Below, in pieces: positions 15,104 to 22,798 of a stretch of DNA of 24,001 bases (the stretch's first letter is position 1; each line of letters starts with the position of its first letter). The position numbers were made by a program, and so were the translations under genes. Location: positions 1-24,001 of the forward strand of contig CALDSM010000887.1 in the NCBI GenBank assembly GCA_937923585.1. The letters are read 5' to 3'. Under the pieces are notes generated by a model. It was given only the letters and a program-made list of their open reading frames with translations, was not told the origin of the DNA and searched no databases. The DNA is from an uncultured bacterium. Its GTDB lineage: Bacteria; Hydrogenedentota; Hydrogenedentia; Hydrogenedentales; CAITNO01.

Positions 15104-16255
15104 ATGTCGAAGCTGCGGTATCTAATAGACTGGCGGCGACTTCCGGCGCGTACGGCCATCCTCGGAAAAGCGCTGAAGAACCCCCCGCATGGACCGCAGA
15201 TCATACAGATAGAGCACACGCGGCGGTGCAATTTGAAATGCGTCATGTGCGCCCACGGAGCTTCCTGCCCGCCGGAATCCATACCGGACCTGACACTGGA
15301 CGAATTCAAGGCGTGCGTGGACGGCCCGCACGCGCTGGGGCATCTCAAGGCGGTCCACATTCAGGGGCTCGGCGAGCCCTTTCTGCACAAGGACTTCCCC
15401 GCGATGGTGCGCCATGCCAATAGACTGGGGCTGGACACGGCGACCATCTCGAATATGACCGTGATGAACGGGCGGCTGGCCGAAGAGATCATCACCGGCG
15501 GGCTCAACCTGCTGTCCGTCTCCCTCGACTCGCCCGACTCCCCGTACATGGCCGCGCTGCGGCGCGGCGCCTCGTTCGATGTGCTTGAACGCATGATCGC
15601 AAACCTGAGGCTTATCCGCCGCAAGCAAGCCGAGATGCATTCGGCCACGCCGGAGATCATTGTCTACGCCATCGTGATGCGCGACACGCTGCCGCAGCTT
15701 CCCGCGTTGAAGGCGCTGCTGCAAGACCTTGGCATTCGAGTCCTGAATCTTGAAAACCTGCTGGCGTCCGGGGTAAGTTCCGAGGCGCTCCTGCCGAACG
15801 GCGCCCGCGTCATCGACCAGCCGCTCGGGCTGCTTTCGCCTGCCGCGCTCGAACAAGCCGTGGCCGCGATGGCCGCACTGAACGACGACACATTCACGGT
15901 GCAACTGCCCGATGTATTCGAGGGACATCCTCGGACCGGCAGGCCGCAGGAAGGCATTTACACCTGTCTCGACCTTTGGAATCAGCCTGCCATTGGCGCC
16001 AACGGCATTGTCACCCCATGCTGTTTCACCGTGGGCGGCACATCGCTCGTCATGGGCGACATCCGAAGGCAATCCTTCCGGGACATCTGGCACGGGAAGG
16101 CCTACAATCAACTGCGCCGCGCGCACCTGCTCGGCTCCGCTCCCGAAATCTGCCGCAAATGCCCCCACTATTCGCGCCTGGTAAGACCCTGGAAAGACTG
16201 CGAAGCCGCACCCCAATCCAACCGCTACCAAGCCTTCTTCCTGGACCATCTGTAA
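15104..16255 (+). CDS. radical SAM protein with SPASM-like C-terminus
   Basis: 383 residues. IEHTRRCNLKCVMC (36-49) has the CX3CX2C cluster motif, followed by IQGLGEPFL (GGEP-like SAM site) and the SVSLDSPD strand. The C-terminus carries a second Cys set: CLDLWNQPAIGANGIVTPCC, then GDIRRQSFRDIW and CRKCPHY, as in SPASM domains that bind an auxiliary Fe-S cluster. Cytoplasmic. Such enzymes modify peptides, sugars or cofactors; the substrate is unknown. The adjacent GT2-methyltransferase suggests a glycan or surface-structure role. ATG at 15104 chosen with GAGGCGGG just upstream; a GTG at 15068 would add 12 residues. Confidence 0.85.
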   Translation: MSKLRYLIDWRRLPARTAILGKALKNPPHGPQIIQIEHTRRCNLKCVMCAHGASCPPESIPDLTLDEFKACVDGPHALGHLKAVHIQGLGEPFLHKDFPAMVRHANRLGLDTATISNMTVMNGRLAEEIITGGLNLLSVSLDSPDSPYMAALRRGASFDVLERMIANLRLIRRKQAEMHSATPEIIVYAIVMRDTLPQLPALKALLQDLGIRVLNLENLLASGVSSEALLPNGARVIDQPLGLLSPAALEQAVAAMAALNDDTFTVQLPDVFEGHPRTGRPQEGIYTCLDLWNQPAIGANGIVTPCCFTVGGTSLVMGDIRRQSFRDIWHGKAYNQLRRAHLLGSAPEICRKCPHYSRLVRPWKDCEAAPQSNRYQAFFLDHL

Positions 16256-16268
16256 ATCCACCGGAAGC

Positions 16269-16292
16269 GCCGGCGTCCCCGCCGGCTCTTTC
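16269..16292 (+). terminator. GC stem-loop after the radical SAM gene
   Basis: GCCGGCG (16269-16275), 4-nt loop, CGCCGGC (16280-16286), then TCTTTC. It lies 14 bp past the stop and upstream of the next promoter, consistent with an intrinsic terminator with a short T tract. Confidence 0.5.
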
Positions 16293-16346
16293 GCGCGCAA
16301 CGACCAAACCCCAAGACAGCCGGCAGGGATGTCGGCGCTCCCGATA

Positions 16347-16375
16347 TTGGCAACGCGCGCAGTTCGGTGTACAAT
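16347..16375 (+). promoter_or_regulatory. promoter of the beta-helix/PASTA gene
   Basis: TTGGCA (16347-16352), 17-nt spacer, TACAAT (16370-16375), predicted start about 16382. It leaves a ~115-nt leader that contains a perfect hairpin ATTCAC-5-GTGAAT (16430-16446). With the terminator upstream it marks the next gene as its own unit. Confidence 0.6.
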
Positions 16376-16497
16376 TCTCCTGAAGGGCGGCGCACGGGAA
16401 CGTCGTCCGGCATCAGAACATCGGCCACCATTCACAAGGGGTGAATCGTGCCGAAAAAGGACATGACGGCACCAAAAACGGTTGAGGGAGAGTTATT

Positions 16498-19400
16498 ATG
16501 CCCGTGACGCAGTGTGTCGGCAAACCGCTCGCAAGCAGGGGGGCGATCATCGGCGTGGCATTGGCGGCAATTCTCTTCACGGTAGAGGCACGGGCCGCCG
16601 TGCTGCGGGTCAATGAAGCGTCCACCGCGGCCCATCCGGACGGGCTAGCCTGGGAAACCGCCTTTCCCGTTCTCCAGCCCGCAGTTGACGCCGCCGCATC
16701 GGGCGATGAGGTCTGGGTGGCCGCGGGCACCTACACCGGCACGGGCGACCAGGTGGTGAGCCTCAAGGACGGCATGACCCTGTACGGCGGCTTCTCCGGG
16801 ACGGAAGACTCCCGTGACCGGCGGGATGGAACGGCCAATCTCACGGTCATCGACGGCCAGGGCGTAAGACGCTGCGTCACCGCCAGCGCCACCAGCGTCG
16901 TCGACGGATTCACGCTGCAGCATGGCCTGGCGAATTTCGGCGGCGGAATGTCTTCGGGCACGGCGGTGAACTGCATCTTCAGAGAGAATGTGGCGGCAGG
17001 CCAGTTTGCCGGTATGGGCGGCGGCAAGGACGGCGGCACGGCCATCAATTGCATGTTCATCGAAAACATCGCGGGCGGGGCAAACGGAATCACGGCCACC
17101 AATTGCGTTTTTTTCGGGAACTCCGGTTCCGGCCTGACTTCCAGCGACGCCATAAACTGCACCATGGCCGGCAATATCGGATACGGAATGAGCAGCGGCA
17201 CCGCCGTCAACTGCATCATCTGGGGAAACATGCCGGAGGAGACCGTCTATGTGAACGCCTCCTACTCCTGCCTGTCCGTGCCGACGGAGGGGACGGGCAA
17301 CATCGTGGCCGATCCCCGGTACGTGAACTTTGCCGCGGGAGACCTGCGTCTGCGCGCCGCGTCTCCCTGCATGGATGCCGCAACGGCGTCGGGCGCACCT
17401 GCCACGGACCTTGCCCTGCGCGTCCGGCCGAACGGCGCCGCGCCGGATATGGGCGCCTACGAGTTCTACGCCGGGGATGACTCGGCGGCCGTGGACGCCG
17501 GTGTGCTGCGGGTCAACGGGGCTTCCACGGCGGCCAACCCGGACGGCCTCACCTGGGAAACCGCCTTTCCGACGTTGCAGGCGGCGGCGGATCATTCCGG
17601 GTACGGCGGCGAAATCTGGGTGGCCGGGGGAACCTATGTCTCCGAAAGCGGCCAAGTGGTAAAGCTGCTGCCGGCGACATCGGTCTATGGCGGCTTTGCG
17701 GGCACGGAGTCAGACCGCGAACAAAGGGACTGGGCCGCGAACCCGACGACCCTCGACGGCCAGGGCGCGCGGCAGTGCGTCTCCGGCAACGCATCGAGCA
17801 CGGTGGATGGGTTCACCCTGCAGAACGGCGCGGCGGACCACGGCGCCGGGGCAATGTGCGGCTGGACGGCGAACTGCATCTACGCGGGGAACCAGGCGGG
17901 CAGAAACGGCGGCGGTTTCTATGGCGCCGTGGCGGCCAAATGCACCTTCTCGAAAAACACGGCGGAAGCAGCGGGCGGAGGGATGTATGGGATCGAAGCC
18001 GATGACTGCACCTTCACGGAGAACACCTCGCTGGGCTTCCATACCGGTATGGGCGGCGGCATGTCCGGAAACAGGGCGAACAACTGCGTCTTCCAGAAGA
18101 ACGTGTCGTGGTTGGGCGGCGGAACAGCCGGGTGCGCCGCGACCCATTGCACCTTCAGCGAGAACGAATCACGGACCACCTCGGCGATGTCGTCCGTGAT
18201 TGGGGGATACGGCGGCGCAATGTACTATGGCTCCGCGACGAACTGCACGTTCACCGGAAACGTCGCCGCGCCCCTTGTTATGGAGCGGGACCTCTCCGGC
18301 GGCAACGGCGGCAATGGCGGCGCCGTGGCCAAAGTCACGGCAACGAACTGTGTCTTCTCGGGCAACACGGCGTTTTGCGGCGGCGCGGCGTTTGAGGGTG
18401 CGGCGGCCAACTGCACCTTCTTCGGAAACACCGCCTCGGCCCAGGATAGCGCGGGCATGCACGGGGGCACGGCCGTGAATTGCATCTTGTGGGGGAACAG
18501 CCCGGAAGAGACGGTTTCCGCGGCCGTGTCGCACTCGTGCCTGGGCACCGCCGCGGTCGGCGAAGGCAACATCGTCGCCGACCCGCTGTTCGTCAACGCG
18601 GCTGAGGGTGATCTCCGGCTGCGCCTGGACTCACCCTGCATCAACACCGGCGCGTCCGACGGTGCGCCCGCCGCCGACATCCTCGGCACGGCCCGTCCGC
18701 AGGGCCCGGCGTGCGATATGGGCGCCTATGAATATCCCTACGTGGCCGTGCCGGATCTGGCCGGCCTTGCGCTGGATGCCGCCGGGCAGGCGCTCGCCGC
18801 CGTGCCGCTGCAAATCGGCGAAGTGACGGAGGAATACAGCCTCACCGCGCCCGAAGGCCAGGTCCTGAGACAGGCGCCCGAAGCGGAAACGCAAGTGCCG
18901 CAGGGGTCGGCGGTGAACCTGGTGGTGTCCAACGGACCGAAGCCGGTGCAGGTGCCCGATCTCGTCGGCCAGGCACAGGCCGCGGCCGAAGCAATACTCA
19001 ACGATGCGGGACTGGCGCTAGGAACGGTGGCGCTCCAATACAGCGTCACCGTGCCCGCGGGCATGGTCATTTCACAGACACCCGGGGCCGGCACGCAGGC
19101 TTTCGAGGGGAGTCGGGTTGACCTCGCAATCAGCCGGGGCGGCATCGCCGTGCCCGACGTGACGGGCCAAATGCGGGAGGCGGCGGTCGCGACCATCACC
19201 GGCACCCAGCTCGCGGTGGGAACGGTGACGGAGCAGTACAGTCCGGGCGTGCCGACGGGTTCGGTCATCTCGCAGACGCCGGCGGCGGGAACGCCGGTGC
19301 TTCCGGGTGCCTCCGTTGACCTCGTGATCAGCCGCGGCGTGCAGCCGTCCGCGGTGCCCGGCGTTGTCGGCCAGACACAGGCGCAGGCGGAACAGTCTGC

Positions 19401-19878
19401 CGCGGAAGCGGGACTCATCGTGAGCGCCATGACACAGGCGTACAGCGACACGATTCCCGCGGGCATCGTGATTTCGCAAAGTCCAGCAGCGGGCACGGAA
19501 CTGCCTCCGGGCTCAGGCATAAGCATCGTGATCAGTCTGGGTGCGATGCCGGTGGTGGAAGGCGAAGGCGAACCACCGTTGGACATTGACAGCGCGCGGC
19601 AGCAGTTGAGCGAGGCCTTTCAGCAGGCTGACATGAACGGAGACGGGAGACTGTCATTCGGCGAGGCCGCCGCAGCGGTGCCCGGATTAACCCAAGCGGT
19701 ATTCAACGCGCTTGATGCAGACGGCGACGGCCAACTGTCCCCCGAAGAATCGGGTGTGCGCTTTGAATCAGGATGCACAGGATGTCGGGGTACAACGGCA
19801 AAGTCATTGGTTGGAACGCTCGCAACGCTGTTTGGCGTGCTTGGACTGACCGTTTCGGCAGGGACGGGAAGTCGGTAA
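16498..19878 (+). CDS. secreted beta-helix (choice-of-anchor Q type)/PASTA/EF-hand surface protein
   Basis: 1126 residues. Signal peptide 1-33 (hydrophobic 15-28, ARA cleavage). Two homologous modules (about 34-325 and 334-745) each start LRVNxASTAAxPDGLxWETAFP, run through parallel beta-helix rungs with a repeated NC[IMTV]F..N motif, and close with SPCxxxx...DMGAYE, as in choice-of-anchor Q proteins. Four PASTA-like repeats follow (about 749-816, 817-882, 883-950, 951-1017), each opening with V-P-D/G-x-x-G. Then come a short VEGEGEPP linker, two canonical EF-hand loops (1045-1056 and 1073-1084), a GCTGC motif (1092-1096), a hydrophobic segment (about 1102-1120) and a terminal Arg, resembling a sorting/anchor signal. 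Probably surface-attached, with a glycan-binding or adhesive role (inference). GGGAGAG precedes the ATG. Confidence 0.85.
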   Translation: MPVTQCVGKPLASRGAIIGVALAAILFTVEARAAVLRVNEASTAAHPDGLAWETAFPVLQPAVDAAASGDEVWVAAGTYTGTGDQVVSLKDGMTLYGGFSGTEDSRDRRDGTANLTVIDGQGVRRCVTASATSVVDGFTLQHGLANFGGGMSSGTAVNCIFRENVAAGQFAGMGGGKDGGTAINCMFIENIAGGANGITATNCVFFGNSGSGLTSSDAINCTMAGNIGYGMSSGTAVNCIIWGNMPEETVYVNASYSCLSVPTEGTGNIVADPRYVNFAAGDLRLRAASPCMDAATASGAPATDLALRVRPNGAAPDMGAYEFYAGDDSAAVDAGVLRVNGASTAANPDGLTWETAFPTLQAAADHSGYGGEIWVAGGTYVSESGQVVKLLPATSVYGGFAGTESDREQRDWAANPTTLDGQGARQCVSGNASSTVDGFTLQNGAADHGAGAMCGWTANCIYAGNQAGRNGGGFYGAVAAKCTFSKNTAEAAGGGMYGIEADDCTFTENTSLGFHTGMGGGMSGNRANNCVFQKNVSWLGGGTAGCAATHCTFSENESRTTSAMSSVIGGYGGAMYYGSATNCTFTGNVAAPLVMERDLSGGNGGNGGAVAKVTATNCVFSGNTAFCGGAAFEGAAANCTFFGNTASAQDSAGMHGGTAVNCILWGNSPEETVSAAVSHSCLGTAAVGEGNIVADPLFVNAAEGDLRLRLDSPCINTGASDGAPAADILGTARPQGPACDMGAYEYPYVAVPDLAGLALDAAGQALAAVPLQIGEVTEEYSLTAPEGQVLRQAPEAETQVPQGSAVNLVVSNGPKPVQVPDLVGQAQAAAEAILNDAGLALGTVALQYSVTVPAGMVISQTPGAGTQAFEGSRVDLAISRGGIAVPDVTGQMREAAVATITGTQLAVGTVTEQYSPGVPTGSVISQTPAAGTPVLPGASVDLVISRGVQPSAVPGVVGQTQAQAEQSAAEAGLIVSAMTQAYSDTIPAGIVISQSPAAGTELPPGSGISIVISLGAMPVVEGEGEPPLDIDSARQQLSEAFQQADMNGDGRLSFGEAAAAVPGLTQAVFNALDADGDGQLSPEESGVRFESGCTGCRGTTAKSLVGTLATLFGVLGLTVSAGTGSR

Positions 19879-19899
19879 GACGGCCACGGTCTGCGACCC

Positions 19900-20032
19900 T
19901 GCCAGCCACAGAGCGCTGACCAACCGCGGCTGTGAAATCCTCGACGAGGATTCCATCTGCAGCGCCGAACTGATCGTGAAGGCGCGTTGGGCAGGCAAGC
20001 AGGCCCACTGGAATCGCCGGCGCTCCCAGTGA
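19900..20032 (+). pseudogene. duplicated C-terminal fragment of the GT2-methyltransferase gene
   Basis: A frame here reads RALTNRGCEILDEDSICSAE then LIVKAR before diverging to a TGA at 20032. This matches the tail of the methyltransferase domain encoded at 14924-14995. Over the 72-bp core (19913-19984) I count 68 identical bases; three of the four differences are synonymous. There is no upstream methyltransferase sequence or start, so it is a remnant of a paralogous copy. A CACTGG/CCAGTG inverted repeat (20006-20031) spans its end. Confidence 0.8.
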
Positions 20033-20053
20033 GGAGACTGCAAGAACTGACCG

Positions 20054-20614
20054 TCAGGGAGCCGCGAGGAGTTCCCCGACCGGCCTGCCGATCTCGGTGC
20101 TGAACCGCTGCATGCATGCCTCCGCCCGTTCTCGGGCGCGGTCGAGCCTGTCCATGAAGAAGGCGTTGCCGGCGTTGCGTTTGCGCAGGGACGTGAAGCG
20201 ATCGTGGAGCGTGGTGGGGGTGTCATATTCGATGAGGAGATCGGCCAGGGTCACGATGCGCTCCTCGACCGACTGCGGGTGGAAGTCCCGCGCGGGAAGG
20301 CCGCTCCGCTCCGCGTCGGCGGCGTCGAGCCCGAAGAGGACGTGGGCCGCGCACACGCGGGCCTCCCGCGCGTGGCCCAGCGCCGTGAGCAGATGATAGC
20401 CCTCGACGCCGTGGCCAACCGGGTCGTGGGTGACGCACCGGCCGATGTCGTGCAGAAGCGCGGCCGACCGGAGGAAGGCATGGTCCACCGCATGGAAGCG
20501 GTTCAGGGCATGGCCGAGTTTTGACGCCGCATCGGCCACGGCGTGGCAGTGCTTTCCCCATGGGGCGTTGCCGCCGTGTTTCGCCAGCAGGGCAAGGGAC
20601 GCGTCGGGGGTCAT
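20054..20614 (-). CDS. HD-domain metal-dependent phosphohydrolase
   Basis: 186 residues, cytoplasmic. The HD signature is SAALLHDIGR (50-59, H55-D56), with an upstream His (H22 or H24), H68 in GHGVEGYHLL, and the distal Asp D125 in VTLADLLIEYD (121-131). Together these form a complete HDIG-type metal site. Superfamily members cleave phosphomonoesters, phosphodiesters or nucleotides; the substrate is not identifiable. ATG at 20614 chosen for the GGAGAAGG box just upstream and the family-like N-terminus. The longer open frame to 20830 is non-conserved and crosses the divergent promoter region. Confidence 0.82.
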   Translation of the reverse strand: MTPDASLALLAKHGGNAPWGKHCHAVADAASKLGHALNRFHAVDHAFLRSAALLHDIGRCVTHDPVGHGVEGYHLLTALGHAREARVCAAHVLFGLDAADAERSGLPARDFHPQSVEERIVTLADLLIEYDTPTTLHDRFTSLRKRNAGNAFFMDRLDRARERAEACMQRFSTEIGRPVGELLAAP

Positions 20615-20692
20615 GCGCCTTCTCCGCATACGCCGGGGAACACCGGCCTGTCGCGCCGTATCGGGCACAAACCATCCCGGCAGTGTGCATTC

Positions 20693-20698
20693 ATTGTA
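20693..20698 (-). promoter_or_regulatory. candidate -10 box for the HD-domain gene
   Basis: TACAAT on the minus strand (20698-20693), 78 nt before the start. No good -35 is seen (TTTACG-like sequence at about 19-nt spacing). It lies in the 200-bp divergent gap to the lipoprotein gene, which otherwise holds only A/G-rich sequence before that gene's strong SD. Confidence 0.3.
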
Positions 20699-20816
20699 CC
20701 CGCTTTCCCGCACAGGGCGTAAACACGGCGGCATGCTGCGAAAGAAAGGGAATAGACAATGGGGGGGCGTGTTAGAAAAGGGAGAAGGGTAAGCAGTCCC
20801 TTCAAGGAGGTGCATG

Positions 20817-21242
20817 ATGACAAGAGCCATCGCGCTTGCAGCGGCAGCGTTGGCGGGAGCCTTGCTGTTGAGCGGCTGCGAAACAACCGGCTATTACGGC
20901 TACGGCGTCGGGTATCCCGAGTATCGGGGCTATGTATATACCCAGCCGTACGGACTCTATGCCCCGTATGGCTACTACGGCCCATACGGCTACCGCCCAT
21001 ACGGGTATTACGGACCCTACCGGCACGAAGGGCACGGTCATTGGCGCGGGGACGGCCACCGTCACCACCGCGGTGACTTTGACCGCCGTCCCGAATTGCG
21101 CGGCGGCCCCTTTGGACCGGGCCGTCCCGAGCCCGGCCCCCTTGGGCATGGCCCTGTCGGGCACGGTCCCGGCGGGCATGGTGGACGTGTCCATGGCGGA
21201 CACGGTGGTGGACTTGGCGGTGGACATGGGGGACACCGCTGA
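20817..21242 (+). CDS. Tyr/Gly- and His/Gly-rich lipoprotein
   Basis: About 141 residues. A lipoprotein signal peptide ends in the lipobox LSGC, so it is predicted to be lipid-anchored in an envelope membrane. The mature part has a Tyr/Gly/Pro segment with PYGYYGPYGYRPYGYYGPY, then a His/Gly/Arg-rich half ending in repeated GHGG. Low complexity prevents family assignment. The His-rich tail could bind metal, and the Tyr-rich part could cross-link or self-assemble. Both are inferences. AAGGAGG (20804-20810) is 6 nt from the second of two adjacent ATGs (20817) and only 3 nt from the first (20814), so 20817 is preferred. Confidence 0.75.
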   Translation: MTRAIALAAAALAGALLLSGCETTGYYGYGVGYPEYRGYVYTQPYGLYAPYGYYGPYGYRPYGYYGPYRHEGHGHWRGDGHRHHRGDFDRRPELRGGPFGPGRPEPGPLGHGPVGHGPGGHGGRVHGGHGGGLGGGHGGHR

Positions 21243-21285
21243 TAGGGAAGGGCAAAGGCCGAAGGGCAAAAAGAGAGAAGGCCTG

Positions 21286-22485
21286 TCAGCGGCCGGCGAA
21301 GAGGAGGGTGGCGAAGTCGAGCGTGTAGCAGCGCTCGACGGCGTACCCGTAGGGGCGTTTCTGCATGTAGGGCAGGTAGTCGGGGTTGCGCCACCATGCA
21401 TAGGGCACCTCAAACACGTAGCCCCAGTCGGAGGGATCGTTCGGCGCGTTGAGTTTGGGCGCGTTGGTGTGCTTTGCCCAGGCGGCGGGGTCTTTCAGGT
21501 ACTGGAGGTAGAAGTCCAGTGCCTTCTCCAGCGTGCCGCCCTTGTTGGATCGCAGCGTGCGGAGCCTGTCGTAGCCGTGCTGTTCGGCGATGTGTACGGC
21601 CTGCACCATGCCCTCCAAGGCCATGAGCGTGTAGGTGCCGCACTTCTCTTTGCGCCAGAGTTCGCGGGGGAGCGCGCCGTCACCGCGAATCTGGCCGCGG
21701 AGGCCGTTGCGGTAGTAGCCCACGGCGCGGTCAAACAGCGCCGGGTCCTCCAGCACGTGGGCGGCACAGAGCAGAAAGACCACCTGCCAGTTGTGGTGGT
21801 TGTTCTTGTAGAGCACTTCGCCGCTGAGGTAGTCCACATAGGGGCGCAGCCATGCGCGGAAGGCATCCATTTCGACGGGGCGCAGCATGTTCTCGCCCTT
21901 GAGCAGATCGAAGGCGTAGAGGAAGGCCGGAAAACTGTAGGAGATGACCAGTGGCGTGTCGCCGCGGTGGCCGAGCCAGAAGACCTCCCACCAGTGGCCG
22001 CCGTTGACGGGCCGTTTGAGGGAGTTCATCCACGCGAAGAGGATGGCGCGCGACTTGTCCGCGAATTCGGCGCGGCCGGTCAGCGCATGGGCCAGTGCGA
22101 GGGCGTGCGACTTGCGGGCGTCGGTGCGCAGTTGGCGTGTGATGCGCTGCTGCGTTTCCCTGCCCGCCGTGTAGAAGCCGGGCACCATGAGGTCGCCGAG
22201 GATGGGGTTGGGCGCGTCGGCGAGCATGCCCTCGGCGGTGCGGACGAGGTCCTGGAAGGCGGGGGTGAGCACGGGATCGTTCTTCTGCACGGCGGCCTTG
22301 ATGGCGTCGAGGCGCGCGCGATCCACGAGGAGGTTGGGGCTCGACCAGGTGATCTTTGGCGGCGGCGCCGCGGAGAACTCTCGGCCGACAACGACCAGGC
22401 CGAAGACCAACTGAACCGCGGCAAGCAACAGCGCGAGCAGCAGCGCCAGGCCAAGCAGGCGTTGCAGTCTGGGGGAAAGGTTCAT
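21286..22485 (-). CDS. membrane-anchored alginate lyase-family-like protein
   Basis: 399 residues. N-terminal hydrophobic helix at about 9-33 (signal anchor), then an alpha/alpha-barrel-like domain. Motifs match the alginate lyase (PF05426/PL5-type) pattern: NNHHNW (228-233) with the catalytic-position Asn/His, and DGALPRELWRKEKCGTY (269-285) with E275, R278 and Y285. AWMNSL (151-156) and GHWWEVFWLGHRGDT are further hallmarks of the group. It acts in the periplasm on a uronate polysaccharide (inference). Start at ATG 22485, with only a GGAT near it. A GTG at 22518 is an alternative. Sequence farther upstream is the repeat tract, so longer starts are rejected. Confidence 0.75.
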   Translation of the reverse strand: MNLSPRLQRLLGLALLLALLLAAVQLVFGLVVVGREFSAAPPPKITWSSPNLLVDRARLDAIKAAVQKNDPVLTPAFQDLVRTAEGMLADAPNPILGDLMVPGFYTAGRETQQRITRQLRTDARKSHALALAHALTGRAEFADKSRAILFAWMNSLKRPVNGGHWWEVFWLGHRGDTPLVISYSFPAFLYAFDLLKGENMLRPVEMDAFRAWLRPYVDYLSGEVLYKNNHHNWQVVFLLCAAHVLEDPALFDRAVGYYRNGLRGQIRGDGALPRELWRKEKCGTYTLMALEGMVQAVHIAEQHGYDRLRTLRSNKGGTLEKALDFYLQYLKDPAAWAKHTNAPKLNAPNDPSDWGYVFEVPYAWWRNPDYLPYMQKRPYGYAVERCYTLDFATLLFAGR

Positions 22486-22594
22486 CTTATCCAGGGCGGG
22501 TTTCAGCACGGACGCCACCTTGTCGTTGAAGCCGGGACCACGGGTTTGATTATGGGAGTGGTGGGGCCATGGATCAATGCGGGGTACGGGAAGA

Positions 22595-22639
22595 ATGGGA
22601 CCCATGTGACCGATGGGACCGATGCGAGAAATGGAAGCC
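22595..22639. repeat. 9-bp-period ATGGGACCG repeat tract
   Basis: Five consecutive 9-mers: ATGGGACCC, ATGTGACCG, ATGGGACCG, ATGCGAGAA, ATGGAAGCC. Same period and GGGACC core as the tract at 4056-4148, on the other side of the window. Confidence 0.6.
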
Positions 22640-22709
22640 TGGGCTGCAACGGGCACAAAGGCGGGATTTTGCGACGCCTCTCCACGCTTCACCTGCGGTC
22701 ATGCGGGCT

Positions 22710-22739
22710 GTGACGGGTTCTTTTGGAGTGTGCTATACT
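22710..22739 (+). promoter_or_regulatory. extended -10 promoter for the LPG-type membrane protein
   Basis: TATACT (22734-22739) preceded by TGC (extended -10), with GTGACG (22710-22715) at 18-nt spacing. Predicted start about 22746, leader about 53 nt. Confidence 0.55.
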
Positions 22740-22798
22740 TTGGCCGCGCAATTCCGCGCATTTGTCCTCCATTTGAAGGAGTTGGAATCCGCATCCCC

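Larger units (their letters stand above)
22486..22798. other. 313-bp divergent gap with repeat tract and promoter
   Basis: No gene is supported. It contains the 9-bp-period tract at 22595-22639 and the promoter at about 22710-22739. The LPG-type gene's frame is open up to 22613, but that extension encodes the repeat and is not conserved-looking. Confidence 0.5.

Noticed and set aside
16645..17655. 336-aa minus-strand frame inside the beta-helix gene
   Set aside because: Shadow of repetitive Gly/Ala coding sequence; no independent start signal.
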